DNA of 28,660 nucleotides. It comes from a virus. The stretch's first letter is position 1, and every line of letters starts with the position of its first letter. Under the pieces are notes generated by a model. The model did not search any database. It saw nothing but the letters and a program-made list of their open reading frames with translations, and was not told the origin of the DNA. The translations under genes and the position numbers were made by a program. This document shows positions 7,613-14,442 of this stretch, piece by piece. The stretch lies in IMG/VR virus record IMGVR_UViG_3300028925_001825, positions 1-28,660 of that record. One strand, 5' to 3'.

Positions 7613-8054
7613 TAAACGTCACCTCCACTTGCGCGTCTTCTGTCGTACCAAATATATCGCCTTGCCCGTTACCTGACCACGCTGCGTATTTAACTCCCTC
7701 GGCTGTTACTCTTGTAAAGGTAAGCGCACTCATAGTAGCTGTACCTAGACTTGTTACCACAGACGTAACTGACGTGGCTGATAGGTTTTCGTCTGGGTCG
7801 GCTACTGTAAATATGAATTCGTCTGCAACGTTTGACGTGTTGAGGCGGTGTATAGTGTAGTTAGCGCCACCCACTGCCACGTGATTAGGGGATAATGAGC
7901 CGAATTGGGGGGTGCTTTCATCAGATGGCACAGAAAACGGTAGTGCTATAAACCCATGGAATAAAACACCCTTTGTGTTAGTAACACCCACAGTCATAGT
8001 GGAGACATTAGTCCCACTCCCTGCACCTAGCATTGCTATAACGCCCGAAGACAT
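7605..8054 (-). CDS. Beta-rich virion-like protein, unknown function (149 aa)
   Basis: The sequence is Ser/Thr/Val/Gly-rich, with alternating hydrophobic residues expected of a beta-sandwich (GTNVSTMTVGVTNTKGVLFHG, YTIHRLNTSNVADEFIFTVADP, QVEVTFNV). No catalytic motif, membrane segment or signal peptide is visible. It directly follows a fibre gene with a TAATG overlap and precedes the possible GNAT-like gene with an 8-base overlap. It is probably a fibre-tip, fibre-associated or decoration protein. This is inferred from composition and context; I do not recognise the family. Confidence 0.72.
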   Translation of the reverse strand: MSSGVIAMLGAGSGTNVSTMTVGVTNTKGVLFHGFIALPFSVPSDESTPQFGSLSPNHVAVGGANYTIHRLNTSNVADEFIFTVADPDENLSATSVTSVVTSLGTATMSALTFTRVTAEGVKYAAWSGNGQGDIFGTTEDAQVEVTFNV

Positions 8055-9001
8055 TAACTAACACCCCCGCCAAAGATAACGTATAGGTTAGCTTGTACGC
8101 ATACGATCTCGGCTACGCCGCCCTGCACAATGGTTCTGTCGGTATTTACGTCGCCCGGAGTGTATGCTGTACCTGAGCACAGGGCTATAACATCGTCAGT
8201 GCCACCGGATTCGATAGTAATATCAGCCGTTGCATGGGCGTTAACAATAACCCAAGTAGAACCAACAGGGATGGCCGTTGTAGCTGCGTCAGGTAGGGTG
8301 TACTTAGTGTCTCCACTAGCTGTGGATATAATTCTTTGCCCGACAAGTGCTGTCATTGCTGCGGCGTCTTTGTCGGCGGTTGGGGTAAGTACAGTAGCCG
8401 TAGGTGATCCTGAGATACTCAAGCCTTTTACTATACCCGCGCATGTAGTGTTACCCGTCACACCTAGCGTAGTACCTACAGTAGCGGCAGCAGCCATAGT
8501 AACCGCGCCAGTAACACCTAGTGTGCCACCCACTGTGGTATTACCAGTAACACCTAGCGTGCCACCCATTGTGGCGTTACCAGTAATGTTATTTACCCCG
8601 TCTATTACATCAGTGCCGTTGCAGTGTAGGAGAGATGTTTTACCCGCTGGTACAGCTACGCCTGTCTCGCCGCTAACCTTTACGGTTACAATTTGGTTAG
8701 AGTTGTTAAACACAACAAACACTTTACTTTTATCCGGGACATTGAGAGTGCCCGCAGCGGTAAGGGCGGAACCGCCTGCACCAGTATTTAGCTGTAATAT
8801 TGCCGCACGCCCGTCCCCAACCGCGCCATCACCTGCCGTTACACTAGCGACGTTACTAGACCATGAGCTAATTACTGACCGTCCAGCAATGGCTTGCTCT
8901 AACAGGTCGGTAAGGGACGCGTTTATAGTTGTGCCCCAAGTGCCCGCAGCGTCGCCTACGGCTGGCTTTACAAGTCCTAAACTATCTGTGAATGTGGCCA
9001 T
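8054..9001 (-). CDS. Tail-fibre protein with repeated TGNxTVGGTLGVTG motif (315 aa)
   Basis: The N-terminus (FTDSLGLVKPAVGDAAGTWGTTIN) matches a common start of phage fibre or appendage proteins, in which a Gly-Thr-Trp-Gly motif precedes the shaft. The middle (about residues 139-190) consists of short tandem repeats built on GNxTxGGTLGVTG, typical of a trimeric beta-helical fibre shaft. The C-terminal domain is beta-rich, with KYTLPDAATTAIPVGSTWVIVN and ITIESGGTDD, and ends FGGGVS. The repeats are also visible in the DNA at about 8450-8590. Start and stop both overlap neighbours as TAATG. It probably forms a host-recognition fibre; the receptor is unknown. Confidence 0.85.
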   Translation of the reverse strand: MATFTDSLGLVKPAVGDAAGTWGTTINASLTDLLEQAIAGRSVISSWSSNVASVTAGDGAVGDGRAAILQLNTGAGGSALTAAGTLNVPDKSKVFVVFNNSNQIVTVKVSGETGVAVPAGKTSLLHCNGTDVIDGVNNITGNATMGGTLGVTGNTTVGGTLGVTGAVTMAAAATVGTTLGVTGNTTCAGIVKGLSISGSPTATVLTPTADKDAAAMTALVGQRIISTASGDTKYTLPDAATTAIPVGSTWVIVNAHATADITIESGGTDDVIALCSGTAYTPGDVNTDRTIVQGGVAEIVCVQANLYVIFGGGVS

Positions 9002-9429
9002 TATTCAATCCTAATTATTGCTGTAGTCGCGCTCGCGGCAGGGAAAGTAACCGCAAACGTGCTATTAGATGATGTTTTGTCTGAGCCGAAGTCTAGCACA
9101 GCTATAGATGAGTTAGCTCCACCACTTTGGTATATGAGTGCCCCGCGAGCTGTAAACGTAGAGCTTGTCCACTCACTATCAGCGAAATCGACAAAGGCTA
9201 CATTATCCGAAACAGTAATAGCCGCCCCTGATAACGTGTTGCCACCTGTTGAGTATCCGCCTACACCGTCAGCTAATTCACCAGCAACCCCAGCGAACGC
9301 CGCTGTGGAAGCGTCTAGTGTCGCAGTACTATCGTACAAAGCTATCTTGAACGTATCCGAATCGAAGTGAATATCGCCTTTTAACAGGTTTTCTTTACAC
9401 TTGTCTGTCATTGTTTGTGTAATAGCCAT
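9001..9429 (-). CDS. Conserved phage structural protein (142 aa)
   Basis: The pattern FDSDTFKIALYDSTATLDAST near the N-terminus, followed by GELADGVGGYSTGGNTLSG and then VAFVDFADSEWTSSTFTARGALIY, is one I recall in a small protein widespread next to tail or neck genes of podo- and siphophages. The rest is beta-rich, ending in STFAVTFPAAS. There is no enzymatic motif. It is encoded between the adaptor-like gene (one intervening base) and the fibre gene (TAATG overlap), so it is expected in the virion, perhaps as a tail-tube, collar or fibre-base component. The exact role is not known. Confidence 0.8.
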   Translation of the reverse strand: MAITQTMTDKCKENLLKGDIHFDSDTFKIALYDSTATLDASTAAFAGVAGELADGVGGYSTGGNTLSGAAITVSDNVAFVDFADSEWTSSTFTARGALIYQSGGANSSIAVLDFGSDKTSSNSTFAVTFPAASATTAIIRIE

Positions 9430-9430
9430 C

Positions 9431-10102
9431 TTATGCTACTCCTACCGGCGCGGATGCAGTACGGTACGCGGTTGTATTAACCTTACCTCGGTATATGTCT
9501 AGCAGTTTTAGTGACGTCATGTACTGTTTCTCGTACATAGCTAATATGTCAGCTTCAGCTTTCATAAATATACCCGCTTCCACTAGCGCGCCGTTAAGTA
9601 GCACACTATCAAAATTACTAGACAGCCACGTAGTGCCGCTATCCGCACCTGCCGTAAGTGAGGCTGGGTAGGCTTTGTAGGTGTGTATTAGAGATAGTGC
9701 GTCACTTGGGGTAGGTGCTACAGCAATAAACAAAGTTTCAGCACTGCCACTTATCCCGCTCTCGCCGAACTGCGCGTAGTACACAGGGTCGCCTGTAGTA
9801 TCTTGGTCTGGGTATGCTTCTAATAAGAAGCTGTTGTCTTTCTCTAGCAGGTACGTAACAACGTTGGCAGCGTCTTTTGTAGCAAGGCTAAGGGTACTTA
9901 GATAGCCACTAGGCGTTGCTGTTAGGGGGTTTCCTACGGATAAGCTAGTTGAAGTCTCTGTAAACGTGCCAGAAGGTAGATTAATAGCTGTGTATATAGC
10001 TTGCTCTGCTTTAGTTATAAACAAGTTAAGCTGGAAGTCTGAAAACGTGTTCTCAGTAACGTCAGCTATATTAGTCTTCATGTCTGCGTATGTCATGCTC
10101 AT
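9431..10102 (-). CDS. Head-tail adaptor-like protein (223 aa)
   Basis: The N-terminal helix pair (MTYADMKTNIADVTENTFSD, then NLFITKAEQAIYTAINLPSG) and the C-terminal helices (NFDSVLLNGALVEAGIFMKAEAD, then MYEKQYMTSLKLLDIYRG) frame a beta-rich middle. This helix-beta-helix plan is that of podovirus adaptor or gatekeeper proteins bound under the portal (T7 gp11-like and SU10-type adaptors). Length is in the usual 190-240 aa range. It overlaps the zinc-ribbon gene by TAATG and is followed by the conserved 142-aa virion gene. The assignment rests on secondary-structure plan and context, so another neck role is possible. Confidence 0.75.
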   Translation of the reverse strand: MSMTYADMKTNIADVTENTFSDFQLNLFITKAEQAIYTAINLPSGTFTETSTSLSVGNPLTATPSGYLSTLSLATKDAANVVTYLLEKDNSFLLEAYPDQDTTGDPVYYAQFGESGISGSAETLFIAVAPTPSDALSLIHTYKAYPASLTAGADSGTTWLSSNFDSVLLNGALVEAGIFMKAEADILAMYEKQYMTSLKLLDIYRGKVNTTAYRTASAPVGVA

Positions 10103-10443
10103 TATGTCGTCACCGTTACTGTGCCTATCTTGGCATTACCTACTAATGTATTGGGTATGTCTATGTTATTCCCGCCACCTACAGGCCGAAAACCATACTG
10201 AGTAACCCTACTCTCAGCTAGGGCGTTGTCTGGGCGTGGGTTACGTATCGCCTGTGGGTCAGTTACTACAACTTCCCCTAACTTGTTCTGTGGGTGGTCT
10301 TTCTCCCAACAATATGGGCATACCATTAAATGTGTGTTCTTGCTCTTAATAACCAGAGCTTTGAGCTTCTTTAACTTGTACTGAAACCCACAACGGTCGC
10401 ATATAGCGATAGCTCGTTTGGCGGAGGCGAATTTATTAGCCAT
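10102..10443 (-). CDS. Zinc-ribbon virion-region protein (113 aa)
   Basis: Two CxxC pairs are present: CDRCG at about residues 15-19 and CPYC at about 43-46, spaced as in a zinc ribbon. A Lys-rich stretch (KLKKLKALVIKSKNTH) lies between them. The C-terminal half is extended and Gly/Asn-rich (YGFRPVGGGNNIDIPNTLVGNAKIG). I chose the ATG at 10443 (MANKFASAKRA), which forms a TAATG overlap with the upstream stop; a TTG six bases earlier is a weaker start. The gene sits between two neck-protein genes, so the product may be a small zinc-stabilised connector component, or it may bind DNA. Function not established. Confidence 0.78.
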   Translation of the reverse strand: MANKFASAKRAIAICDRCGFQYKLKKLKALVIKSKNTHLMVCPYCWEKDHPQNKLGEVVVTDPQAIRNPRPDNALAESRVTQYGFRPVGGGNNIDIPNTLVGNAKIGTVTVTT

Positions 10444-11189
10444 TAGCAACGACCTATACTAGGCACGAAACGCGCTGAAGTTTTCTCCCTGTCTTCTTGC
10501 GAAGCGAGTGCAAATTGCTCTTCATATTCTTGCTTTAGCATAGGTATTCTAGATGCTAGTTCAGGTACTTTCATAGCTATATAGTATGCCAGTCCTGCTA
10601 CCGCGCATGGGAGGAACCTGAAAGGCATGTCTGCTGTCTGCGCTCCCGTACCCGCGTCTTGTATACGGCGCAAACGGTAGTAATATATTTGGTAAGTACT
10701 ACTTTTGTCCGGCACCGGCCATACGGTTAAGAACTGTACGTTTGCGCCTATAGTGGTGGTGTTGGTAGAAAGGGAGCCACTTTGGTAAGTACCCGCTTGC
10801 CCTAGTCTATGGACTAATGCTTGTAGTGGTCTACCTATAGATAGTTTGTTGGGTATAGCTGCGTACGTAGGTAAGCTAATTCTGTTTAGCGACAGGTCAG
10901 ATTGCGATGACGCGTTACCTGCGTTTGTACGTATGTTCATCTCACATACGTCTATCGTGTCAGCGGGTAAAGAATACGTAGCGTCGTCTTTAGTAAGGTT
11001 GATAAAACCTTCGTCTATCGTCCACAGGTTAATCCCACGATTAGCCCACTCAATGGTAAGCATGTTCATGGAACGTCTAGCCGTACGTAGGTCGTAACCC
11101 GTGCGCAACTCGCGCCCAGCGCGTTCCCACGCCTCTTCCGCTATCTCTGTAAATTGCGGGTTAAATGTAGCAGTGCCTGAAGTAGCCAT
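10443..11189 (-). CDS. Conserved neck/adaptor-like protein (248 aa)
   Basis: The N-terminal signature is FTEIAEEAWERAGRELRTGYDLRTARRSMNMLTIEWANRGINLWTID. Its Arg-rich helix and ANRGINLWTI motif are characteristic of a conserved structural family found between adaptor and capsid genes in many marine and other podovirus-like phages. The C-terminus has a hydrophobic helix (PCAVAGLAYYIAMKVPELASR) and a charged tail (KQEYEEQFALASQEDREKTSAR). It is probably part of the head-tail connector or tail tube. The gene is coupled to both neighbours by TAATG overlaps. Family recognition is from memory of the motif; the exact position in the virion is unknown. Confidence 0.78.
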   Translation of the reverse strand: MATSGTATFNPQFTEIAEEAWERAGRELRTGYDLRTARRSMNMLTIEWANRGINLWTIDEGFINLTKDDATYSLPADTIDVCEMNIRTNAGNASSQSDLSLNRISLPTYAAIPNKLSIGRPLQALVHRLGQAGTYQSGSLSTNTTTIGANVQFLTVWPVPDKSSTYQIYYYRLRRIQDAGTGAQTADMPFRFLPCAVAGLAYYIAMKVPELASRIPMLKQEYEEQFALASQEDREKTSARFVPSIGRC

Positions 11190-11482
11190 TATTTAGTTCC
11201 ACATCCGCATTTGTGTCGTCGTTTACGAGCTAAGCCACCGCCCCCAAACTTTACTGTCGCGGGTTTAGTGTTCTTAACTACCGTTTTGCCCTTTGCGCCT
11301 TCCCGCTTCTTTTTCTTAGCAGTGGCTGCACGTTGGCCTTTAGTTAGCGAGTTCGCTTTGTTGCGTGGTAAGCAACGGTCTGGGTTCTTCTTGTCTTTTG
11401 ATGTGCCACACTTACCTTTGACTTTACCATCAGTACCGACACGAACCCAGTCTTGGTCAACCCATTTCTTTAGATCGCCCAT
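11189..11482 (-). CDS. Lysine-rich DUF5872-like protein (97 aa)
   Basis: The N-terminal domain (LKKWVDQDWVRVGTDGKVKG, then CGTSKDKKNPDRCLPRNKANSLTKGQR) matches my memory of the DUF5872 type: a Trp-containing start, a KCG motif and a P-(D/K)-RCLPR-KA motif with paired Cys. A run of Lys/Arg follows (AKKKKREGAKGK), and the protein ends in RKRRHKCGCGTK, which adds two further Cys and a His. The strong positive charge suggests DNA binding. It is the last of five basic genes in transcription order. The function of this family is unknown. A role in condensing or protecting packaged DNA is inference. Confidence 0.8.
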   Translation of the reverse strand: MGDLKKWVDQDWVRVGTDGKVKGKCGTSKDKKNPDRCLPRNKANSLTKGQRAATAKKKKREGAKGKTVVKNTKPATVKFGGGGLARKRRHKCGCGTK

Positions 11483-11643
11483 TATTTCTTCTTACCTTTA
11501 GAACCTTTAGCGTAATTAGGGTCTTTGCAATACTTAGAAGCTGCCATATTAGCATATGCGCTAGGGTAAGTATCGAAGGTACGTTTCGCCCACGACTTAC
11601 CCTTAGAGCATATTTTGCCACCAGATTTATAGTAGCGGCGCAT
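11482..11643 (-). CDS. Small basic YxSGGK protein (53 aa)
   Basis: This frame runs from ATG at 11643 to TAA at 11482-11484. It begins MRRYYKSGGKICSKGKSWAK, continues FDTYPSAYANMAASKYCKDP and ends GSKGKKK. The order GGKIC, KRTFDTYPSAYAN and a final Cys-Lys is a recurrent small-protein pattern in marine phage genomes, from memory. It shares the MRxYYKxGGK opening with the 102-aa DUF6321-like protein encoded 1.6 kb upstream. Both ends abut the neighbouring basic genes, with a TAATG overlap to the next gene. The product is very basic and has two cysteines. Function unknown. It is below common ORF length cut-offs and would often be missed. Confidence 0.8.
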   Translation of the reverse strand: MRRYYKSGGKICSKGKSWAKRTFDTYPSAYANMAASKYCKDPNYAKGSKGKKK

Positions 11644-11645
11644 GG

Positions 11646-12377
11646 TTAGCGCATCTTACACTTACGAACGCCTTGCTTAGCAATGCCCGCACCGCGAACT
11701 TTACCACCATGCTTAAACGCTGGGGCTTCGCGGTCTTTTCTACGTCTAGCACCAGCATTCATACCTTCTTGGCCGGAAACACCTGCACCTGAACCTGAGT
11801 CTGACTGCATCTCGTCTGCTCGTGTTTTAGCCGCTGCTAGTCGGTCAGCCGAACCTTGTTTTTTATTACCAATATTGCTTGGACTGAAAAAATCGGCGTT
11901 GGATGCTGCGTTAGCCTTACGTTGGGCAGTTTTACCCGCGCCAACTTCGGTTGCTACAGTATTGTCAGCAGACCTATTCGCTTTGGAACCTACAGTGTCC
12001 TTTGCTCTAGTTACAGCATTTGAGCCTTTTGGTAGCGACGCTTCTAAATCCGCAGAACTTAAACCTTTAGGGTTCTTGCCCTTAGTAGGATTAGCCATAG
12101 CTGTAAAGTTAGGCTTCTTCTTAGTGCCACCAACTTTGGCTGTGCCTTCGCTAACATTAGTCTTAGTAGTGACTTTTTTCTTAGCAGGGGCTTTAGCTTC
12201 AGCTTTCTTTTTCTTAGGCGGACGATTAAAGATATACCCGTAAGTATCCTTATTACCGTCTAACCCACCACCGATAACTGATTTACCTTCCGCGATACGT
12301 TCCTTTCGTCGGGCCTTAAACTTCTCTTTAGAAGCCTTACCTTTCTCTATTGTTTTCTTTATGTCTCTTCTTGGCAT
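11646..12377 (-). CDS. Basic, low-complexity GGK-tail protein (243 aa)
   Basis: The protein is dominated by Lys, Ala, Gly, Arg and Ser and is probably largely disordered. The N-terminus is a charged helix (KKTIEKGKASKEKFKARRKERIAEGK). A GYIFNRPPKKKKAEAKAPAKKK segment follows, then an Ala/Asn-rich middle. The last 20 residues or so (HGGKVRGAG...KCKMR) are nearly identical to the C-terminus of the next upstream gene, and the DNA is duplicated too (11652-11708 versus 12386-12442). GAGG lies just before the ATG at 12377, formed by the last codons of the preceding gene. DNA or RNA binding is suggested by charge only. No known fold is recognised. Confidence 0.78.
   Translation of the reverse strand: MPRRDIKKTIEKGKASKEKFKARRKERIAEGKSVIGGGLDGNKDTYGYIFNRPPKKKKAEAKAPAKKKVTTKTNVSEGTAKVGGTKKKPNFTAMANPTKGKNPKGLSSADLEASLPKGSNAVTRAKDTVGSKANRSADNTVATEVGAGKTAQRKANAASNADFFSPSNIGNKKQGSADRLAAAKTRADEMQSDSGSGAGVSGQEGMNAGARRRKDREAPAFKHGGKVRGAGIAKQGVRKCKMR
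11652..11708 (-). repeat. Copy A of a 57-bp duplicated 3'-end coding module
   Basis: This encodes the C-terminal GGKVRGAG...KCKM residues of the 243-aa protein. By eye it differs from 12386-12442 at about 4 of 57 positions. Confidence 0.85.
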
Positions 12378-12379
12378 GA

Positions 12380-12904
12380 CTACCTCATCTTACACTTACG
12401 TACGCCTTGTTTAGCAATGCCCGCACCACGAACTTTACCGCCTTTTTTGTATGCCTTGACCTTGCCGCCTTTCTTCAGGGCAGGCATTTTAGGGGGCATA
12501 GCAGGAGCACCACCGGGCATAACAGAAGGAGCGCCCAGCAAACGCTTTCTACGCTCTTCTTCCGACTCCATAGGAGCAGGGCCGCCAGCACCGGGCATGA
12601 TAGGTGGAGCGCCACCAAGTGATTTGCCCATAGGAGGAGCAGCGCCAGCCATTCCGCCAGCCATATATTTTTTAGTTTTCACTTTACCACCTTTTTTGTA
12701 GTCAGATTTTTTCATGTCTACCATCTTTCCTGTCTTAGGATCAGTACCCATGTCTAAATCTTGCTTACGTTTAGTTTCCGCAGAGCCAGCTTTTTTGCTG
12801 AACTTAGGGTTAGGAAGGCCCGGATTACTTGTCGTGCCAAATTCTTTTAGTTTCTTTGCGTAGTCTTTCGAGTCTTTTTTACCCTTACCACTTACTTCTG
12901 GCAT
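12380..12904 (-). CDS. Lys/Gly/Pro-rich protein with several GGKV motifs (174 aa)
   Basis: A good AGGAG precedes the ATG at 12904. The N-terminal third is Lys-rich (EVSGKGKKDSKDYAKKLKEFG). The middle is a Pro/Met/Gly-rich low-complexity segment (APPMGKSLGGAPPIMPGAGG, then SVMPGGAPAMPPKMP). GGKV is repeated at least three times (KKGGKVKTKKY, KKGGKVKAY, KKGGKVRGAG), and the protein ends in KCKMR like the next gene. It is likely disordered and positively charged. The recurrent YKKGGKV unit also opens the upstream DUF6321-like protein. No enzyme motif is seen. It may bind nucleic acid or the capsid interior; function unknown. Confidence 0.78.
   Translation of the reverse strand: MPEVSGKGKKDSKDYAKKLKEFGTTSNPGLPNPKFSKKAGSAETKRKQDLDMGTDPKTGKMVDMKKSDYKKGGKVKTKKYMAGGMAGAAPPMGKSLGGAPPIMPGAGGPAPMESEEERRKRLLGAPSVMPGGAPAMPPKMPALKKGGKVKAYKKGGKVRGAGIAKQGVRKCKMR
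12386..12442 (-). repeat. Copy B of a 57-bp duplicated 3'-end coding module
   Basis: This encodes the equivalent C-terminus of the 174-aa protein. Most differences from copy A are at synonymous sites, so the peptide is conserved while the DNA drifts. Confidence 0.85.
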
Positions 12905-12913
12905 GTTAATCTC

Positions 12914-13222
12914 CTAACATTTCCAACGTTTGCGCGCTTGGCGAAGCCTTGAATTGGGGTCTTTCGCTGCCTTCGGAAACTGTTTCATTTGTCCGGCAGA
13001 ACGCGCACAGTACGACTTTCGACGTGATGCGCGCTTGCCAGTTGGTTTGTCTTCAGTTACTGCTGTCTTTAATTTACTACCGGGATTATCTTTACGATAC
13101 TTAGCTACACCTTTGGCGGTCATGCCAGCACCAGATTTGGTAGGGCGTTTCTGCCCGCCGCCTATGGTGTGGCCCTTCATAGAGCCTTTGACCTTACCGC
13201 CTTTTTTGTAGTAGTTACGCAT
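12914..13222 (-). CDS. DUF6321-like basic protein (102 aa)
   Basis: It opens MRNYYKKGGKVKGSMKGH and then carries a recognisable conserved block: GAGMTAKGVAKYRKDNPGSK, LKTAVTE, KRASRRKSYCARSAGQMK, and finally DPNSRLRQARKRWKC. This order (TAKG, PGSKL-TAV, RRKS-CAR-G, R-A-KRW-C) is that of the DUF6321 type of small viral proteins. Two conserved Cys and many Arg/Lys suggest a metal- or nucleic-acid-binding role, but none is proven. The start overlaps the preceding gene by 8 bases. It is the first gene of the basic-protein island in transcription order. Confidence 0.82.
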   Translation of the reverse strand: MRNYYKKGGKVKGSMKGHTIGGGQKRPTKSGAGMTAKGVAKYRKDNPGSKLKTAVTEDKPTGKRASRRKSYCARSAGQMKQFPKAAKDPNSRLRQARKRWKC

Positions 13223-13691
13223 AGTGCTTAGTGCCTTCTACAACTACAGTTAATACATCATTAGCGGAAATCCCAAGAGTAGAAATTAATAACGTCCCAT
13301 CGGTTGCGCCCGTACCTGCGCCGGTACCAGTGTTAGTGGTAACAGAGTTAGCGCCTTTTCCGGGGGGTACTAGCCCTCCCCAACCACCTAAAGTAAAGTC
13401 TGAACTCGCGGTCATAACAGAACTAGAGCCAACACCATTAGCGCCCCACACATAGTAGTCCGTAGAGGCATCCCAATGTAGGAGAACCTGTATGCCTGTC
13501 TCTACTGTCGCCCATATACGGTCTATGGACACATAACTACACGCTTTACCCTCTTGGCTGGTGTAGTCAGCGGGGTCGATGAAGTCAGTTTTCGCTAGTT
13601 CACTAGTACCACTATCGTTAACTAGTGAAAACTTAACCACTAACTTACGCTCGGTGCTAGCTAGCGTTTCTATGTTAAATGATAACGCCAT
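13215..13691 (-). CDS. Beta-rich virion-like protein (158 aa)
   Basis: The protein is predicted to be mainly beta, with SFNIETLASTERKLVVKFSL at the N-terminus, an RIWATVETGIQVLLHWD segment, a Gly-rich loop (NTGTGAGTGATDG) and ISANDVLTVVVEGTKHYA at the end. I do not recognise a named family, though the plan (immunoglobulin-like or jelly-roll, Trp-rich middle, no signal peptide) fits capsid decoration or virion accessory proteins. It lies between the 201-aa structural gene and the basic-protein island. No motif indicates an enzymatic role. Confidence 0.72.
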   Translation of the reverse strand: MALSFNIETLASTERKLVVKFSLVNDSGTSELAKTDFIDPADYTSQEGKACSYVSIDRIWATVETGIQVLLHWDASTDYYVWGANGVGSSSVMTASSDFTLGGWGGLVPPGKGANSVTTNTGTGAGTGATDGTLLISTLGISANDVLTVVVEGTKHYA

Positions 13692-13710
13692 AATCTATAC
13701 TCCCGAGTTA

Positions 13711-14316
13711 TTAAGACGTGGCAAATACAGATAAGTTAGCTGCGGTACCATTACCAACGGATGTTAATCTTGCTTCAGCGTTCCATTGTGTGCCGTTGTA
13801 AGAAAACACAACATACGAACCAATACCCGGGCCAGCGTTAGTTAAACCAATAAGGTTTAAGAAATCATCGCCAGTGCCATCAGCAACGTCTTTAGAGAAA
13901 ATCTCTACAGCAGCACGTCGATATACGACAGCATTAGCCATAAAGAATGCACCGGCAGTGCCGTATTTGTGAGTCTGGCCGTTTGACATAGCAGTATGAT
14001 ATTCGACAACAATAACATCACCGGCAACAGAACTAGCCGCTGTAGGTAAAGTCATAGTGGCGTCATTCCCGTCTGCGGGGGCTATGTTTACTGTGTTTTT
14101 TACCAGCGCGCCACTAAAGGCGTTACCAATTTGATTTTTAGCGGTTAATGTTCCGCCTACTAGACCTGTAGGTGTAGCTATACCAGCGTTAGCAATTACT
14201 GAGCCGGTAGCATTGATGTCTAGTACAGTTGTAATAACACCAGTAGTGCTGTCTTTTGTGATTACTTCAAAACCATTTTCTGAACGGACTGGGCCGCTAA
14301 AAGTTGTATTCGCCAT
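13711..14316 (-). CDS. Capsid-associated / fibre-like structural protein (201 aa)
   Basis: The N-terminus (ANTTFSGPVRSENGFEVITK) is a motif I recall from small structural proteins encoded just after the major capsid gene in marine podovirus-like phages. The rest is Gly/Ala/Thr-rich beta sequence, including TLPTAASSVAGDVIVVEYHT and YVVFSYNGTQWNAEARLTSVGN. The ATG at 14316 has AGGAG about 7 bases upstream. It is the first gene after the terminator downstream of the capsid gene, so its expression depends on read-through or an unseen promoter in the 126-base gap. A head decoration or head-fibre role is likely but not proven. Confidence 0.78.
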   Translation of the reverse strand: MANTTFSGPVRSENGFEVITKDSTTGVITTVLDINATGSVIANAGIATPTGLVGGTLTAKNQIGNAFSGALVKNTVNIAPADGNDATMTLPTAASSVAGDVIVVEYHTAMSNGQTHKYGTAGAFFMANAVVYRRAAVEIFSKDVADGTGDDFLNLIGLTNAGPGIGSYVVFSYNGTQWNAEARLTSVGNGTAANLSVFATS

Positions 14317-14390
14317 GAGAATCTCCTGTCGTGGCTAATGTCTACCTACGATATTGCGGGTAGTCAGGGATTAGAACTTCGATCTTATAA

Positions 14391-14418
14391 TAAAAAGAAA
14401 GGGAGCACAAGGCTCCCT
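14391..14418 (-). terminator. Rho-independent terminator after the major capsid gene
   Basis: Read on the minus strand there is a 7-bp stem (AGGGAGC with GCTCCCT on the plus strand), a 5-base loop and then TTTCTTTTTA. It sits about 25 bases after the major capsid stop. The orientation matches the late operon, and incomplete termination would set a step down in transcription after the capsid gene. Confidence 0.85.
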
Positions 14419-14442
14419 CTCAGTCTTACTTTACTTGGTCGA

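Noticed and set aside
8130-9014. Long plus-strand open frame (294 codons) opposite the fibre gene
   Set aside because: It is the antisense shadow of the repetitive Gly/Thr/Val-rich fibre gene. The minus-strand gene has family motifs and operon coupling; this one has only Val/Pro/Ala runs.
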